This document shows, in pieces, positions 1 to 8,100 of a DNA stretch of 11,089 nt; position 1 is the stretch's first letter; each line of letters starts with the position of its first letter. Source of the DNA: Phoronis ovalis (Eukaryota; Phoronida; Phoronidae); the NCBI GenBank assembly GCA_028565635.1, contig JAOXYB010056545.1:1-11089 (forward strand), given 5' to 3'. The translations under genes were made by a program, and so were the position numbers. Below the pieces are notes generated by a model. The model was not told the DNA's origin and did not search any database. It saw only the letters and a program-made list of their open reading frames with translations.

Positions 1-60
1 TTAAGGTTTATGAGTTTTTCTTTTGTATCGCAAACAATAGATCTGGAGTACAAAAAAGGA

Positions 61-110
61 AATAATCGCCCCCTCTCCAATAATTGCCCCCTCTAATAAT
101 CGCTCCCCCT
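61..110. repeat. Three tandem copies of a 16-nt AATAATCGCCCCCTCT-like unit
   Basis: Copies lie at 61-76 (AATAATCGCCCCCTCT), 79-94 (one C-to-T change in CG) and 95-110 (AATAATCGCTCCCCCT). Read on the minus strand they give repeated GGGGGCGATTATT. Base composition (C-rich blocks with CpG) differs sharply from the AT-rich surroundings, which points to a repeat or mobile origin rather than intron sequence. Confidence 0.85.
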
Positions 111-117
111 AAGATCA

Positions 118-161
118 CGTATTTTAAATAATCGCCCAGGGCGATTATTAAAGAAAATACG
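118..161. repeat. Inverted repeat centred on CCCAGGG; candidate transposon terminus
   Basis: Inner arms AATAATCGCCC (127-137) and GGGCGATTATT (139-149) are perfect complements around A138. Outer arms CGTATTTT (118-125) and AAAATACG (154-161) are also perfect complements, with a small internal size difference. Total span is about 44 nt. The inner arm is the same motif as the adjacent tandem units. This fits subterminal or terminal repeats of a non-autonomous DNA transposon, or a head-to-head junction of two copies. No transposase or clear target-site duplication is visible. Confidence 0.7.
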
Positions 162-304
162 GTAGTTAAAAAACAGTTAAAGCAAATATTACAACTTTTT
201 ATTCTGTCATCTCTTTTGGGCCAAATGACTGAATACAACCCATTCAGGGATTAGAAAAATTAGTATCGCATAGTCTACTAAATAAAATTTTATGTATATT
301 TTAG

Positions 305-407
305 GGGCTGGTGATTACTACTGTAGTGGAAATGACCTCAGCAATTTCATGAATATTTCACCTGATGGAATAGCGAAGATGGCAAAAGAGGCAAATGAGG
401 TTCTAAG
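305..407 (+). CDS. ECI2: ECI2-like coding exon 1 of the window (oxyanion hole 1)
   Basis: The acceptor is TATATTTTAG ending at 304 and the donor is AAG|GTATAA at 408. The exon begins at the second base of a codon, since the upstream exon supplies the first base of a probable Gly. It ends two bases into an Arg codon that the G at 865 completes. It encodes [14 protein letters not shown] followed by a more variable linker ending EVLR. This matches the [10 protein letters not shown] signature of ECI2, where the backbone near the Ser/Gly stabilises the enolate intermediate. The in-frame ATG at 292 lies in the intron and is not a start. Confidence 0.93.
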
Positions 408-2317
408 GTATAAATACTTAAAAAATAAAGATGAAGTGGATGATCTTTTTCAAGAAATGCTATCTTTGAATATGTGCTTATTAACAAATTGTGACATGAG
501 GTTCTGTAAAGTATATAAGAAAGCATGTATGCAATCTGTAGGAACATTCTTAAACATATAAAAACAGTATTGTATGCCATAAAGAAAGTGATGTTTGGTT
601 TATTAAAATAAAATAGGTTGTGGTATATTCTACATACCAGCTTCTCTTCATTAGCCATTATATAATTAAGTGTGTGAATGCAGATTCTCATTACATACTG
701 ATGTGGTTTCTATGAATCATGGATTTTTATTGATAAGATAAGGTTCTTATTGTGGTTTTTATAAGAAAACACAAGGATTTATATGCAATGCACTATATCA
801 AGTAAAATAATAATCTTACTCATTTAGACTGTGACATTAACTGTTATGTACATTTTCTATCTAGGAAATATATCATCTCATATATTGACTTTCCAAAACC
901 TTTAATTGGAGTTGTCAATGGCCCTGCTGTTGGTGTGTCGGTGACTGTACTTGGGTTGTTTGATTTGGTGTATGCTTCTGATAGGGTATGTATAAGGAAT
1001 TTATTATCATTGCATCATGTGGCTCATTCAAGATACTGTTACGAAGCATGATGCAAGAATGATAACTTAATTATCTTTCTGCTATTGTAAGGAAAGATTT
1101 TCTTGTAATTTTGTTTTAAATCTAAAGTCAAGATGTTATTTAGATGTGAATAGCAAAAAGAATTTTATCACTCAAATTTATTTCACATGTTTTCTGTCAC
1201 TAAATTCATCTGTGACTTGTTTTTCTTTAAGGCTACATTTCACACACCATTCAGTAGTCTAGGACAGACCCCAGAAGGCTGCTCTTCATACACATTCCCT
1301 AAAATCATGGGCACTTCCAAGGTGAGCACAGGAATGTTTGTGTTTCCGAATCAGTGTCCACTTTAGTTGTTTTTTTTTTGCAATACCTCAAGAACAATTA
1401 TTTTTGAGCCTTCATCACGCAAAAATTTAGTTCAATTTTCAACAGGCAATAAGAAACTATTTTCAAATTTATGACCTGATGATTGTGAATATAATAAATG
1501 AAGATCAAATTATTAGCTAGGTTCAATCTTCACTTTTCTTTGCACACATTGTGTACTAGGTTTAATAAATAAATAATTGCTAAAGAAAGATAGGAGATTG
1601 GCAAATTTTTTTGTGACTGAAATTTAGAATTTGCATGTATTGTGTGTTAACTAGTCACCAAGTGTTATTTTTGGAATATTAATTCTTACAAATGAAAGTA
1701 ATAATTTCTGATTTTCTTTCATCCTGACCAGCCTTTAGATGATCTGTTGAACTTTGCTTTTAATAATTTAGGCTGTTGAAATGTTAATATTTGATCGAAA
1801 ACTGACAGCGCAGGAAGCTTGTGAAAGGGGCATAGTAACAGAAGTTTTCCCAGAGGCAACATTTGAAAAAGAAATATGGAAAAGGCTGAAAGAGTTTGCA
1901 CAACTTCCCAAAAATGTAAGTTTTTTATTGCTTGGTTTAAGAGCTATTTAATCTAAATGTAAATCACTGTACTCCTGAAAACAAGAATTGTTTGTCATCA
2001 CCTTGTTTTGGAATGCTCAGAAGTATATGATTCATAAATACTCTAGTGTGTACTACCTTGAATACATGATTGCATTCATTCTTTATTTTTCACAAGTACT
2101 AACAGTAGTTCACAAATTTAACACTAAAACAAAATCTTTTATACAAGTTTTTTTTTTTCAGACCATGAAATTTTCAAAAGGGCTTATTAGACAAAATGAG
2201 CAAGAGGTTTTGCACAAAGTTAATATAGCAGAATGTGACAGACTAGAAGAGAGATGGCAAGGAGATGAATGCATGAATGCAATTATGAATTTCTTTCAGA
2301 AGAAGTCAAAATTATAG
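305..2317 (+). CDS. ECI2: Peroxisomal enoyl-CoA delta-isomerase 2 (ECI2/PECI-like), five 3' coding exons; 5' end outside window
   Basis: Joined exons 305-407, 865-985, 1232-1321, 1772-1915 and 2162-2317 give 203 residues and a TAG stop, with every junction in phase. Visible crotonase landmarks are [10 protein letters not shown] (first oxyanion-hole segment), [18 protein letters not shown] (second oxyanion-hole segment), [12 protein letters not shown], and TPEGCSS, whose Glu (codon 1274-1276) sits at the general acid/base position of peroxisomal isomerases. After these come [20 protein letters not shown] and a basic C-terminal helix ending KKSKL. The last three residues, Ser-Lys-Leu (2306-2314), are a canonical PTS1 peroxisomal import signal. 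Family knowledge: ECI2 moves the 3-cis/trans double bond of enoyl-CoAs to 2-trans so that unsaturated fatty acids can enter beta-oxidation. Vertebrate ECI2 also has an N-terminal acyl-CoA-binding domain and may have a mitochondrial presequence; any such part here lies left of the window. All visible catalytic residues are present and no frameshift is seen, so the gene looks functional. Confidence 0.95.
408..864 (+). other. ECI2: Intron of the ECI2-like gene (457 nt)
   Basis: This is a GTATAA...CTATCTAG intron. The exon reading frame runs on to 561 before a stop, but that extension has no resemblance to crotonases and is read-through. No other feature is seen. Confidence 0.9.
865..985 (+). CDS. 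ECI2: ECI2-like coding exon 2 (core crotonase strand/helix, oxyanion hole 2)
   Basis: The acceptor is TTTTCTATCTAG ending at 864 and the donor is AGG|GTATGT at 986. The first base completes Arg (AG|G) and the remaining 120 nt are 40 full codons. The exon carries [18 protein letters not shown] and [19 protein letters not shown] is the second oxyanion-hole peptide of the crotonase fold, and the hydrophobic stretch after it is the buried helix. It is the most conserved exon of the gene in this window. Confidence 0.95.
1232..1321 (+). CDS. ECI2: ECI2-like coding exon 3 (catalytic Glu)
   Basis: The acceptor is TTTTTCTTTAAG ending at 1231 and the donor is AAG|GTGAGC at 1322. The exon is 90 nt, exactly 30 codons, phase 0 at both ends. 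It encodes [19 protein letters not shown] followed by a segment ending in IMGTSK. The Glu of TPEGCSS (1274-1276) corresponds to the catalytic acid/base of peroxisomal delta3,delta2-enoyl-CoA isomerases. Confidence 0.95.
1322..1771 (+). other. ECI2: Intron of the ECI2-like gene (450 nt)
   Basis: This is a GTGAGC...AATTTAG intron, T- and A-rich, with several stops in all plus-strand frames. No embedded gene or repeat was recognised. Confidence 0.9.
1772..1915 (+). CDS. ECI2: ECI2-like coding exon 4
   Basis: The acceptor is TTTTAATAATTTAG ending at 1771 and the donor is AAT|GTAAGT at 1916, a perfect consensus. The exon is 144 nt, 48 codons, phase 0 at both ends. It encodes [20 protein letters not shown] followed by TEVFPE, the usual crotonase turn between the catalytic core and the C-terminal trimerisation helices, and ends with [10 protein letters not shown]. 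Confidence 0.94.
2162..2317 (+). CDS. ECI2: ECI2-like terminal coding exon with PTS1 (SKL) and stop
   Basis: The acceptor is a strong pyrimidine tract (T-rich, ending TTTTTCAG at 2161). The frame runs 51 codons to TAG at 2315-2317. It encodes the C-terminal helix region ([20 protein letters not shown], then [14 protein letters not shown]). Ser-Lys-Leu directly before the stop is the archetypal peroxisomal targeting signal 1. The same frame is open upstream to an ATG at 1988, but that stretch is intron. Confidence 0.95.
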   Translation, partial: TMKFSKGLIRQNEQEVLHKVNIAECDRLEERWQGDECMNAIMNFFQKKSKL

Positions 2318-2600
2318 GGCATCCTTTTAACTATGTATGTGGCTGGGAACATTCTATGCAGAATAAATGCCAGGGAGACACTGACAGAGGCTGCTGTTGA
2401 AGTTTTTGGAAATTACCATTAGCAGGAATGTGCTCTGGCCTTTTTGCATCTTGTATTAAATTTCCCTGAAAAATCTTTCAAATTTCGCTTTCATAGAATA
2501 TATAATTAGAAATATTTATGAAACACACATGAAACCATATTCTTATTTAACGACATGTCATTAATTTGCATAAGCAATAAAAGTATTACATTCTGTGAAT
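2318..2600 (+). other. ECI2: Probable 3' UTR of the ECI2-like gene
   Basis: Non-coding sequence follows the stop. Two AATAAA hexamers occur (2362-2367 and 2576-2581). The second lies about 260 nt after the stop in an A/T-rich context and is the likelier main polyadenylation signal, so cleavage would fall around 2590-2610. Confidence 0.6.
2576..2581 (+). promoter_or_regulatory. Candidate polyadenylation signal AATAAA (ECI2-like gene)
   Basis: The context is GCAATAAAAG, 259 nt downstream of the stop codon, followed by a T/G-containing stretch (ATTCTGTG). The hexamer at 2362-2367, 45 nt after the stop, is a possible proximal alternative. Confidence 0.55.
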
Positions 2601-2894
2601 CAGCTAACAGGCAATTATCTTTCCCGAAAAAAAAAGCTGACACTTTATGTAGACGATGAAAGTAATCCCATTAGATGTGCATCTCAACTTTTTAATTATA
2701 ATCCTATACTAGGTGATGTGGTTAGGAATTGCTCTGGGGTTTATTTAACGAACATGCTAATATCAGTGCAAATTAGGTGTCTTGCAATTGTTGCCGATTT
2801 TAATTGATATTGTCTGCAGAGGCACTCATTGGTACAAGCAGTTGGTTTTTAAGTACTGGTAATGTTATCATGTGTTGCATGTAGTTAGACAGTT

Positions 2895-2972
2895 TAGTTA
2901 GTTAGATGGTGAGGAAACAATGTTGAAAGTTGAGTCAATGACCGGAACGTCGATGGGTTTGAATCTCAGAAA
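2895..2972 (+). repeat. Possible degenerate tRNA-derived SINE head (A-box/B-box-like)
   Basis: GGTTTGAATCT at 2956-2966 differs from the RNA polymerase III B-box consensus GGTTCGAATCC at two positions. About 50 nt upstream, TAGTTAGATGG resembles an A box. The stretch between them (AATGACCGGAACGTCGATGG) reads like the anticodon-arm region of a tRNA-derived SINE. No cloverleaf with a paired acceptor stem forms, so it is not a functional tRNA gene. Confidence 0.35.
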
Positions 2973-3003
2973 GATCTAATTTGCAGATGGCCATACATTA
3001 TAG

Positions 3004-3014
3004 CCCCCCCCCCC
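3004..3014 (+). repeat. Poly-C homopolymer (11 nt)
   Basis: Eleven consecutive C residues occur in otherwise AT-rich DNA. Such runs can be length-polymorphic or mis-sequenced. Confidence 0.9.
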
Positions 3015-3316
3015 ACCAACTATATAGCCAGCCACGTAACCTCAATGGTAGGGTAATGTGCCAACAAGGAGTTTATATTAGATTCAAAATTGTAGTGATG
3101 TTAACATTTGTGCATGTCGCTACTGCTCCCTCCCAGATGATAAGAGCTGTCAAGCAACAGTGAGTGGAATTAGTTTTAGTTGTCCTGCTTAGGCTAGTGT
3201 TCGAAACTCCTGGACATGTTGTTACTTTCAAGAGTGTTGTTAGGCAGTCTACTAAGATTTGAACATGTATGTTATTCAATAACAAATATCAGATACAAGA
3301 ATGCTGAACAAACTTA

Positions 3317-3322
3317 TTTATT
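3317..3322 (-). promoter_or_regulatory. Candidate distal polyadenylation signal (AATAAA, minus strand)
   Basis: The plus strand reads TTTATT inside CTTATTTATTATAAG. It would end a long 3' UTR of the RMDN-like gene near 3295, leaving about 700 nt between the two convergent transcripts. Confidence 0.35.
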
Positions 3323-3691
3323 ATAAGATTTACAAACATTTTATGCATTGAAAACAAAAGGCAAAATCCAAATATTTCCGTCACACGCATAAACATGTTG
3401 GCTCAACAATCGGAACTCCTTAGCATATTGTTGATAGCTGACAGCCACACACTTTCCATTTAATATACAAGCTTGTAAAGTTTACCATGTGTAGTTATCA
3501 TTTCATACATCTATAATTGTAAATATGACTTTATAAATTCTGATTAAGTTGAGTAGCTTAAAATGCCATACAAGATGACATACAAATAGCACTGTTTACA
3601 AAGAAGATGACTCTGTATAATACAAAGCAGAAACAAAAAATAATAATTGATCCCTGTCATAAAATTAAAATGTAACAAGATAATTAAAGTC

Positions 3692-3717
<26 letters not shown>
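3692..3717. repeat. (AT)13 microsatellite
   Basis: An uninterrupted 26-nt alternating A/T run is followed by GTACATATA. It is probably length-variable between individuals. Confidence 0.97.
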
Positions 3718-3722
<5 letters not shown>

Positions 3723-4183
3723 TATAAAAAGGAAAAAAATACCAAAGAAAATTCTTATACCTCGTTCTTTCAAAAAAACTCGAAAGATTAATATATGGTT
3801 TTGCATTGTTACGTGCTTTACAAGTGACTTTGACAAACATTATTTCAATGTTCAATATTTGATACTTATAAAACAAGACGAAAGGGTAAATGCTTGGGCA
3901 TTAGTGCCTATTATGACCTTAAAAGGTCAAATGTTAGGTTATTTGAAAATATTCAGGAACATTCCAAAAGGTTTGCATTATATAACAATTAGGTAATTTT
4001 TGTTGATTTGTTATGGGCACACACACAAGACATAAGATATGTATCTATTGTTTACAAAAAAAGCAATCATTATTTTGAAATATTTTAAATGCTATAAGTT
4101 AAGATGCAAATCAAGTATTATGGAGTCTACGTACCAGAAGAATGTATATTTCTTACTTTAAATTCAGCCTTAAAAAGCAGTTG

Positions 4184-4267
4184 TTATGATACCAGATGTT
4201 TAAAATCAATTTTATCTTGGTTGGTTGGGTTAAAACCTGTTTTATGATGCCAGATATTTCACATCAA
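4184..4267. repeat. Degenerate direct repeat (two 26-nt copies, 58-nt spacing)
   Basis: 4184-4209 and 4242-4267 match at 22 of 26 positions (shared cores TTATGAT, CCAGAT, TTT and ATCAA). They lie in the probable 3' UTR of the RMDN-like gene. Confidence 0.75.
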
Positions 4268-4571
4268 AAGCTTTCCAAATCGGATTTTTTTTAAAAATAC
4301 AATTATGTTAACAATATGTGCCATAACAAAAAACTGACAAAGTAAGTTTATGTATAACTACGAAAATCTAAATCTACAAAAAATTTCAAATTCATATAAC
4401 TAAAAATAAACAAGTGATTCCCATTAAAAATTTGACAGATTCAATATTCTATAGTGCCTACAGGCACTAAATTACACATTTTTCACTATAATATTAAAGA
4501 GATGGATTTTTACATTTTCAACATGATTTGTTCAGGGAATGAAAGTCCCCACAAGGTTACATATTCACTTT

Positions 4572-4991
4572 GCATTGAAATGTGCCTTTCCAAATAAAAT
4601 TGACAATATTACGCCGATATTCACTTTCAGAATAATGTACAATTCAGTTAAGTTACATGCACATCATTCTGCAATATGTGACTAAAGAGTAAAATTGAAG
4701 TTATATAATTACTACATATATACTTTTAAAATAATATACAGTCTCACTTGAGATGCTGCCTTATTAAACGAGTGCATCAACTGCCTAAAGAGTAAAATTG
4801 ACATATATTACAGACTTTTATTTATGTTCAATATTGTAATAAACAGGCTCTCACTTTATGAGATGTTGGCTGCCTTATTATGTTGCATTGAAATGTGCGA
4901 TACAAGTAAACAGATATATTTTTATATTCAATATTAGAAAACATTCTATTCACCTTCTTCCATCGTTCTGCATTGAAATGTGCTTTACAAG
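4572..4991. repeat. Decayed tandem-repeat field, period about 100 nt
   Basis: GCATTGAAATGTGC occurs exactly at 4572-4585, 4885-4898 and 4970-4983. CTAAAGAGTAAAATTGA occurs exactly at 4682-4698 and 4785-4801 (103-nt offset). GCTGCCTTATTA occurs at 4755-4766 and 4869-4880 (114-nt offset). Further diverged matches lie between them. The spacing suggests a roughly 100-nt unit duplicated several times and then eroded. A diverged relative of the first motif lies at 3803-3824. Confidence 0.7.
4817..4822 (-). promoter_or_regulatory. Candidate proximal polyadenylation signal (AATAAA, minus strand)
   Basis: The plus strand reads TTTATT within CTTTTATTTATG, 235 nt beyond the RMDN stop codon. It is a possible alternative to the distal signal. 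Confidence 0.35.
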
Positions 4992-5056
4992 AAATGTTAT
5001 TTATCTTTCACTGTTACACACTTTAAAAGTAGTACACGTTCTGCACCCTGTGATGC

Positions 5057-5107
5057 TTACACTTTCTCTCCAAGACTTCGTAATAGCTGAGTCGCTTCCT
5101 TATGGGC
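5057..5107 (-). CDS. RMDN1: RMDN-like exon H, terminal coding exon
   Basis: The acceptor is CTACTTTTCCAG next to 5107. Seventeen codons run to TAA (5057-5059): AHKEATQLLRSLGEKV. Joined to DDKE of exon G it gives the family's conserved DDK(E/Q)...EA..LL C-terminal helix. The small size hides it from ORF-length searches, and the plus-strand ORF over the same DNA is a shadow. Confidence 0.9.
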   Translation of the reverse strand, partial: AHKEATQLLRSLGEKV

Positions 5108-8100
5108 CTGGAAAAGTAGACATCTTTTTGGTCAGGAAATTGAGTAGCAGAAATACTTTCATTAGAACACTATGCAAACAGATATAAATTGTCCAGTTCC
5201 TCGCTGTACAATTGTGCCTTACAAACTGAATATACAAAGTAGTGGGAGGTGATGCAAAAAAAATGTCTAGGTTGTAGGATGATAATGGAAAAGCAATGAA
5301 GTTACAAGACAAGCAGCATCTGTTTCTAAACAGCTACTGCTATCCCATTATTACCTTGCCTCATGCTGTTACCAGATCATAATAGATGTTATTTTTCATG
5401 TGCTTTTAATTGTTTCATTTCAATCTTCAAAGTCAAGTTGTTGTAATTTTATCTTTTTTTGTGCAGTTTAACTGTTTCCATTTTATAAATTATTACTATT
5501 AATTCCTGAATAGTATTCTGGTTTAATTATATAGCAAAATTGCCGAAGCAGCAAAACATGACTTTTTAACGTTAAATGATGTGACTGTAGGTAATTGAGA
5601 TACACTTAAGCTTCATTATTACATGCCATGTAGCTGAGTACCAAAACATGGTATTTGTTTCTGCGCAACCTATAGTTTGTCAAATCTATTTTAAACAGAT
5701 AAATTGTTGACATCACCAAGTTCAATAACCGAGAATTACAAATATACATTGACTTACCTCTTTGTCATCGAGCGTTTTTAAAGGAAATTGTAAAACTTTC
5801 TTCAAATAGGGAATAGCTTTGTCTTTCTGTTGCAGACGAGCATAAATTGTCCCAATCATTAAAGTGTTCTTACTGTAGAAGCCTGGATCAACTAAAAAAC
5901 AACAAAGAGATTGTGTAAATACAATTTATGGTTACTAGCCATCTATACACATAAAGTACAACTCACATATCTCAATTATAAATAACTCATTTACTAAGTA
6001 AATGACTTCGAATAGTTTGTAATTTGATGCATGTATCTTGGCCTTAATCAGAATTAGATTTTTAGGAGAAGGTCTGTTATGTCAGAAAAGAAACATTTCT
6101 GCCTGTCGTTCACGATGGTATTAGACTACGTATGGTTTATGCAACTCACAATAGCTTTATATCTTACTCTAAAGGCTACCCAAGCTGTATAACTTACTTT
6201 GCTCGGCTCTTTCGAAATATTCCAATGCCTGAAAAGAAAGGTTTACAATGGAGTAATAACCCAAACTATACTAATTTTGTAGAAATTCTGACGCTACGAC
6301 TCTGATTTGAAATGGCCAGGACTTTGTAAGCCAATCAGCATTCTACTTGGGACAGCTTTTTATTCAATTCATTAGAAATGTACTCTGATAAAATAGCTGG
6401 CTAGTTTGACCAATCTAATTGAACTTAGCTGTTTATTATGCTACACCAGCTGAATGAAACAATAAATTGCAATACCTCAGATGAGTTTACTTAAAAGATT
6501 ACTATTTTGACATGACTTGTTGTGCTTTTTAAACAGAAAATTAACAAATACATTCTCAAGAGAGACTATGCGACTCAAGCTATTTGGGGAACAGCAACAA
6601 AACAAAGCTTATAAAAACAAAAACAATAAATGCAAGCATTTATTTACTCACCTGTTCATAGGTAGCCTGGGGTGGGTCTTCAAAAACGACAGAACAAATT
6701 TTTCTCTGATACCAAGCAAGATCAGCAAATGAAAAATACCTACAAGATCATTAAGATTCAGAAATATATTTCAGAAAATTATTACTAACAACAAACATGA
6801 CATATAGAGGTTACACACTTTAACGAATACATGTAAGTGGAATAGTCTAAAAAATTGATGGCCGTAATTTTTTGTCATAGGTTTCCAAATAAGTTGATTT
6901 GTTAGTGTTTAAATTTTCTACAAATAGTATATAATTTTAGTACAGTATAAAAAAATTTTTTGCTATTGAAATTGACAGGAAAACCATTTGCAACTCACCA
7001 CAATCCAATGGAATAAACTGTTGTGGCATCTTCAGGATTAAGTTCTGTTGCTTTCTACAAAACAGTTCAATATTATCAAGATATCTAATTTAGCCTGTTA
7101 AGTTGATAAAGCTTGGATTGAGGTTTCCAGCGCTTCCTCACTAGGCAGATTATCTTGACATTTTTTTTCCTGTGAATACTCGAGTAATCCAACAGAAAGC
7201 TGTTTGTTATGTAATATTTCCATCTGCATTTTAAAAACTGTCTGGTGAGAAATGGCATCATTATTAGAATTTTCAAATCTCACATATTCATATTTTAGGT
7301 TTCTCACACAATTTCATGTTCACATATCATATCAGTTATTCATATTTAGTATTTTTTATACATGTTTAAAGCATTAAATGTTAAAAATTATTTTTAAATA
7401 TTATGTAATGCTGTTAATCAAAGCTATTATATGCATGTATCAATTTTTGTTTAGTTTTTACATTTACACCAGCATGGGATATGTCTTACTTTTACCATTT
7501 ATGTACCACATGGTAGGGTTTGACCAATAACTTATTTACTTAGAGTGGTCAATATTTCACAAAAGCTTCATGTAAATGATAGAAGTAAATCCTTTTTTCC
7601 ACAAAATCATTCTCAACTCTTGCAAAATTATTAAATTTAATACCTACAAGGTTTGTAATTTTAAAGTCAGATACCTTCTTGCACATGCTTTACAGTTCAT
7701 AGGGTGTTTATTTTAAGGAAAGATTTATTCTGAAGGGGAGTATTTTTGCACACACAGCCAAAAAAACCCAGACAAGTTCCACACAAGGAAAAAGTGTCAA
7801 TAACTCAAAATATATTTAAATCTTGGGTAGGTCCATTGTTCGGCAAAAAATTTAGTAGTATTTTCATTTAGTGGCATCAGAAACAGTGTGACCACTGATT
7901 TTAATACAGGACATTTACACACAGGCATATTTCGTCTTTCCTGAAGTTGTTACACATCCTTGATTCTTAATCTATTGGGTATGTAACAATCCTTAACCAG
8001 AAAGGTGCCCAAGTTAATCCTAAAACAAACATTATTTTAATATCCATAGTTGTATTCTTATTATTTATTTACTTATATTTATTTAGACTCCGTTTATTTT

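Larger units (their letters stand above)
1..304. other. Non-coding, presumably intron of the ECI2-like gene, with a repeat-derived block
   Basis: No exon-like segment matching the ECI2 family was found left of the acceptor at 304, so the ACBP and early crotonase exons lie outside the window. Positions 61-161 hold the repeated and palindromic (A)ATAATCGCCC block described separately. The rest is unremarkable AT-rich sequence. Confidence 0.6.
2601..3300. other. Intergenic region between two convergent genes
   Basis: No exon with recognisable homology was found on either strand. The region is less AT-extreme than its surroundings. It contains SINE-like B-box motifs near 2956 and 3199 and an 11-nt poly-C run at 3004-3014, consistent with old retroposon insertions between the two 3' ends. 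Confidence 0.5.
3300..5056 (-). other. Probable long AT-rich 3' UTR of the RMDN-like gene
   Basis: This is the non-coding stretch beyond the RMDN stop at 5057-5059, reading leftward. Minus-strand AATAAA hexamers lie at 4817-4822 (about 235 nt past the stop) and 3317-3322 (about 1.7 kb past it), so the UTR could be short or long. It contains an (AT)13 microsatellite and several families of decayed direct repeats. No exon similar to a known family was found. Confidence 0.45.

Noticed and set aside
8-238. 76-codon minus-strand ORF with repeated GGD/GGN-type residues
   Set aside because: The pattern is a direct translation of the GGGCGATTATT tandem repeat, not protein coding.
347-691. 114-codon minus-strand ORF
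   Set aside because: It is antisense to ECI2 exon 1 and its intron and has no recognised similarity.
2595-2807. 70-codon plus-strand ORF beyond the ECI2 polyadenylation signal
   Set aside because: It has no recognised family and lies at or past the predicted transcript end. ORFs of this length are expected by chance in this window.
2881-2972. tRNA gene
   Set aside because: B-box-like sequence is present, but no cloverleaf with a paired acceptor stem and anticodon arm can be drawn.
3544-3876. 110-codon minus-strand ORF with a Tyr-Ile run
   Set aside because: It is created by reading through the (AT)13 microsatellite, with no domain signature.
4776-4801. Candidate last RMDN exon: minus-strand acceptor-like ACTCTTTAG followed by AVDALV and a stop
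   Set aside because: It is in phase with exon G but far weaker than 5107-5057, which encodes AHKEATQLLRSLGEKV and matches the family C-terminus after a better acceptor.
4858-5187. 109-codon plus-strand ORF
   Set aside because: It lies antisense to the terminal RMDN exon and its UTR, resembles no known family, and crosses the repeat field.
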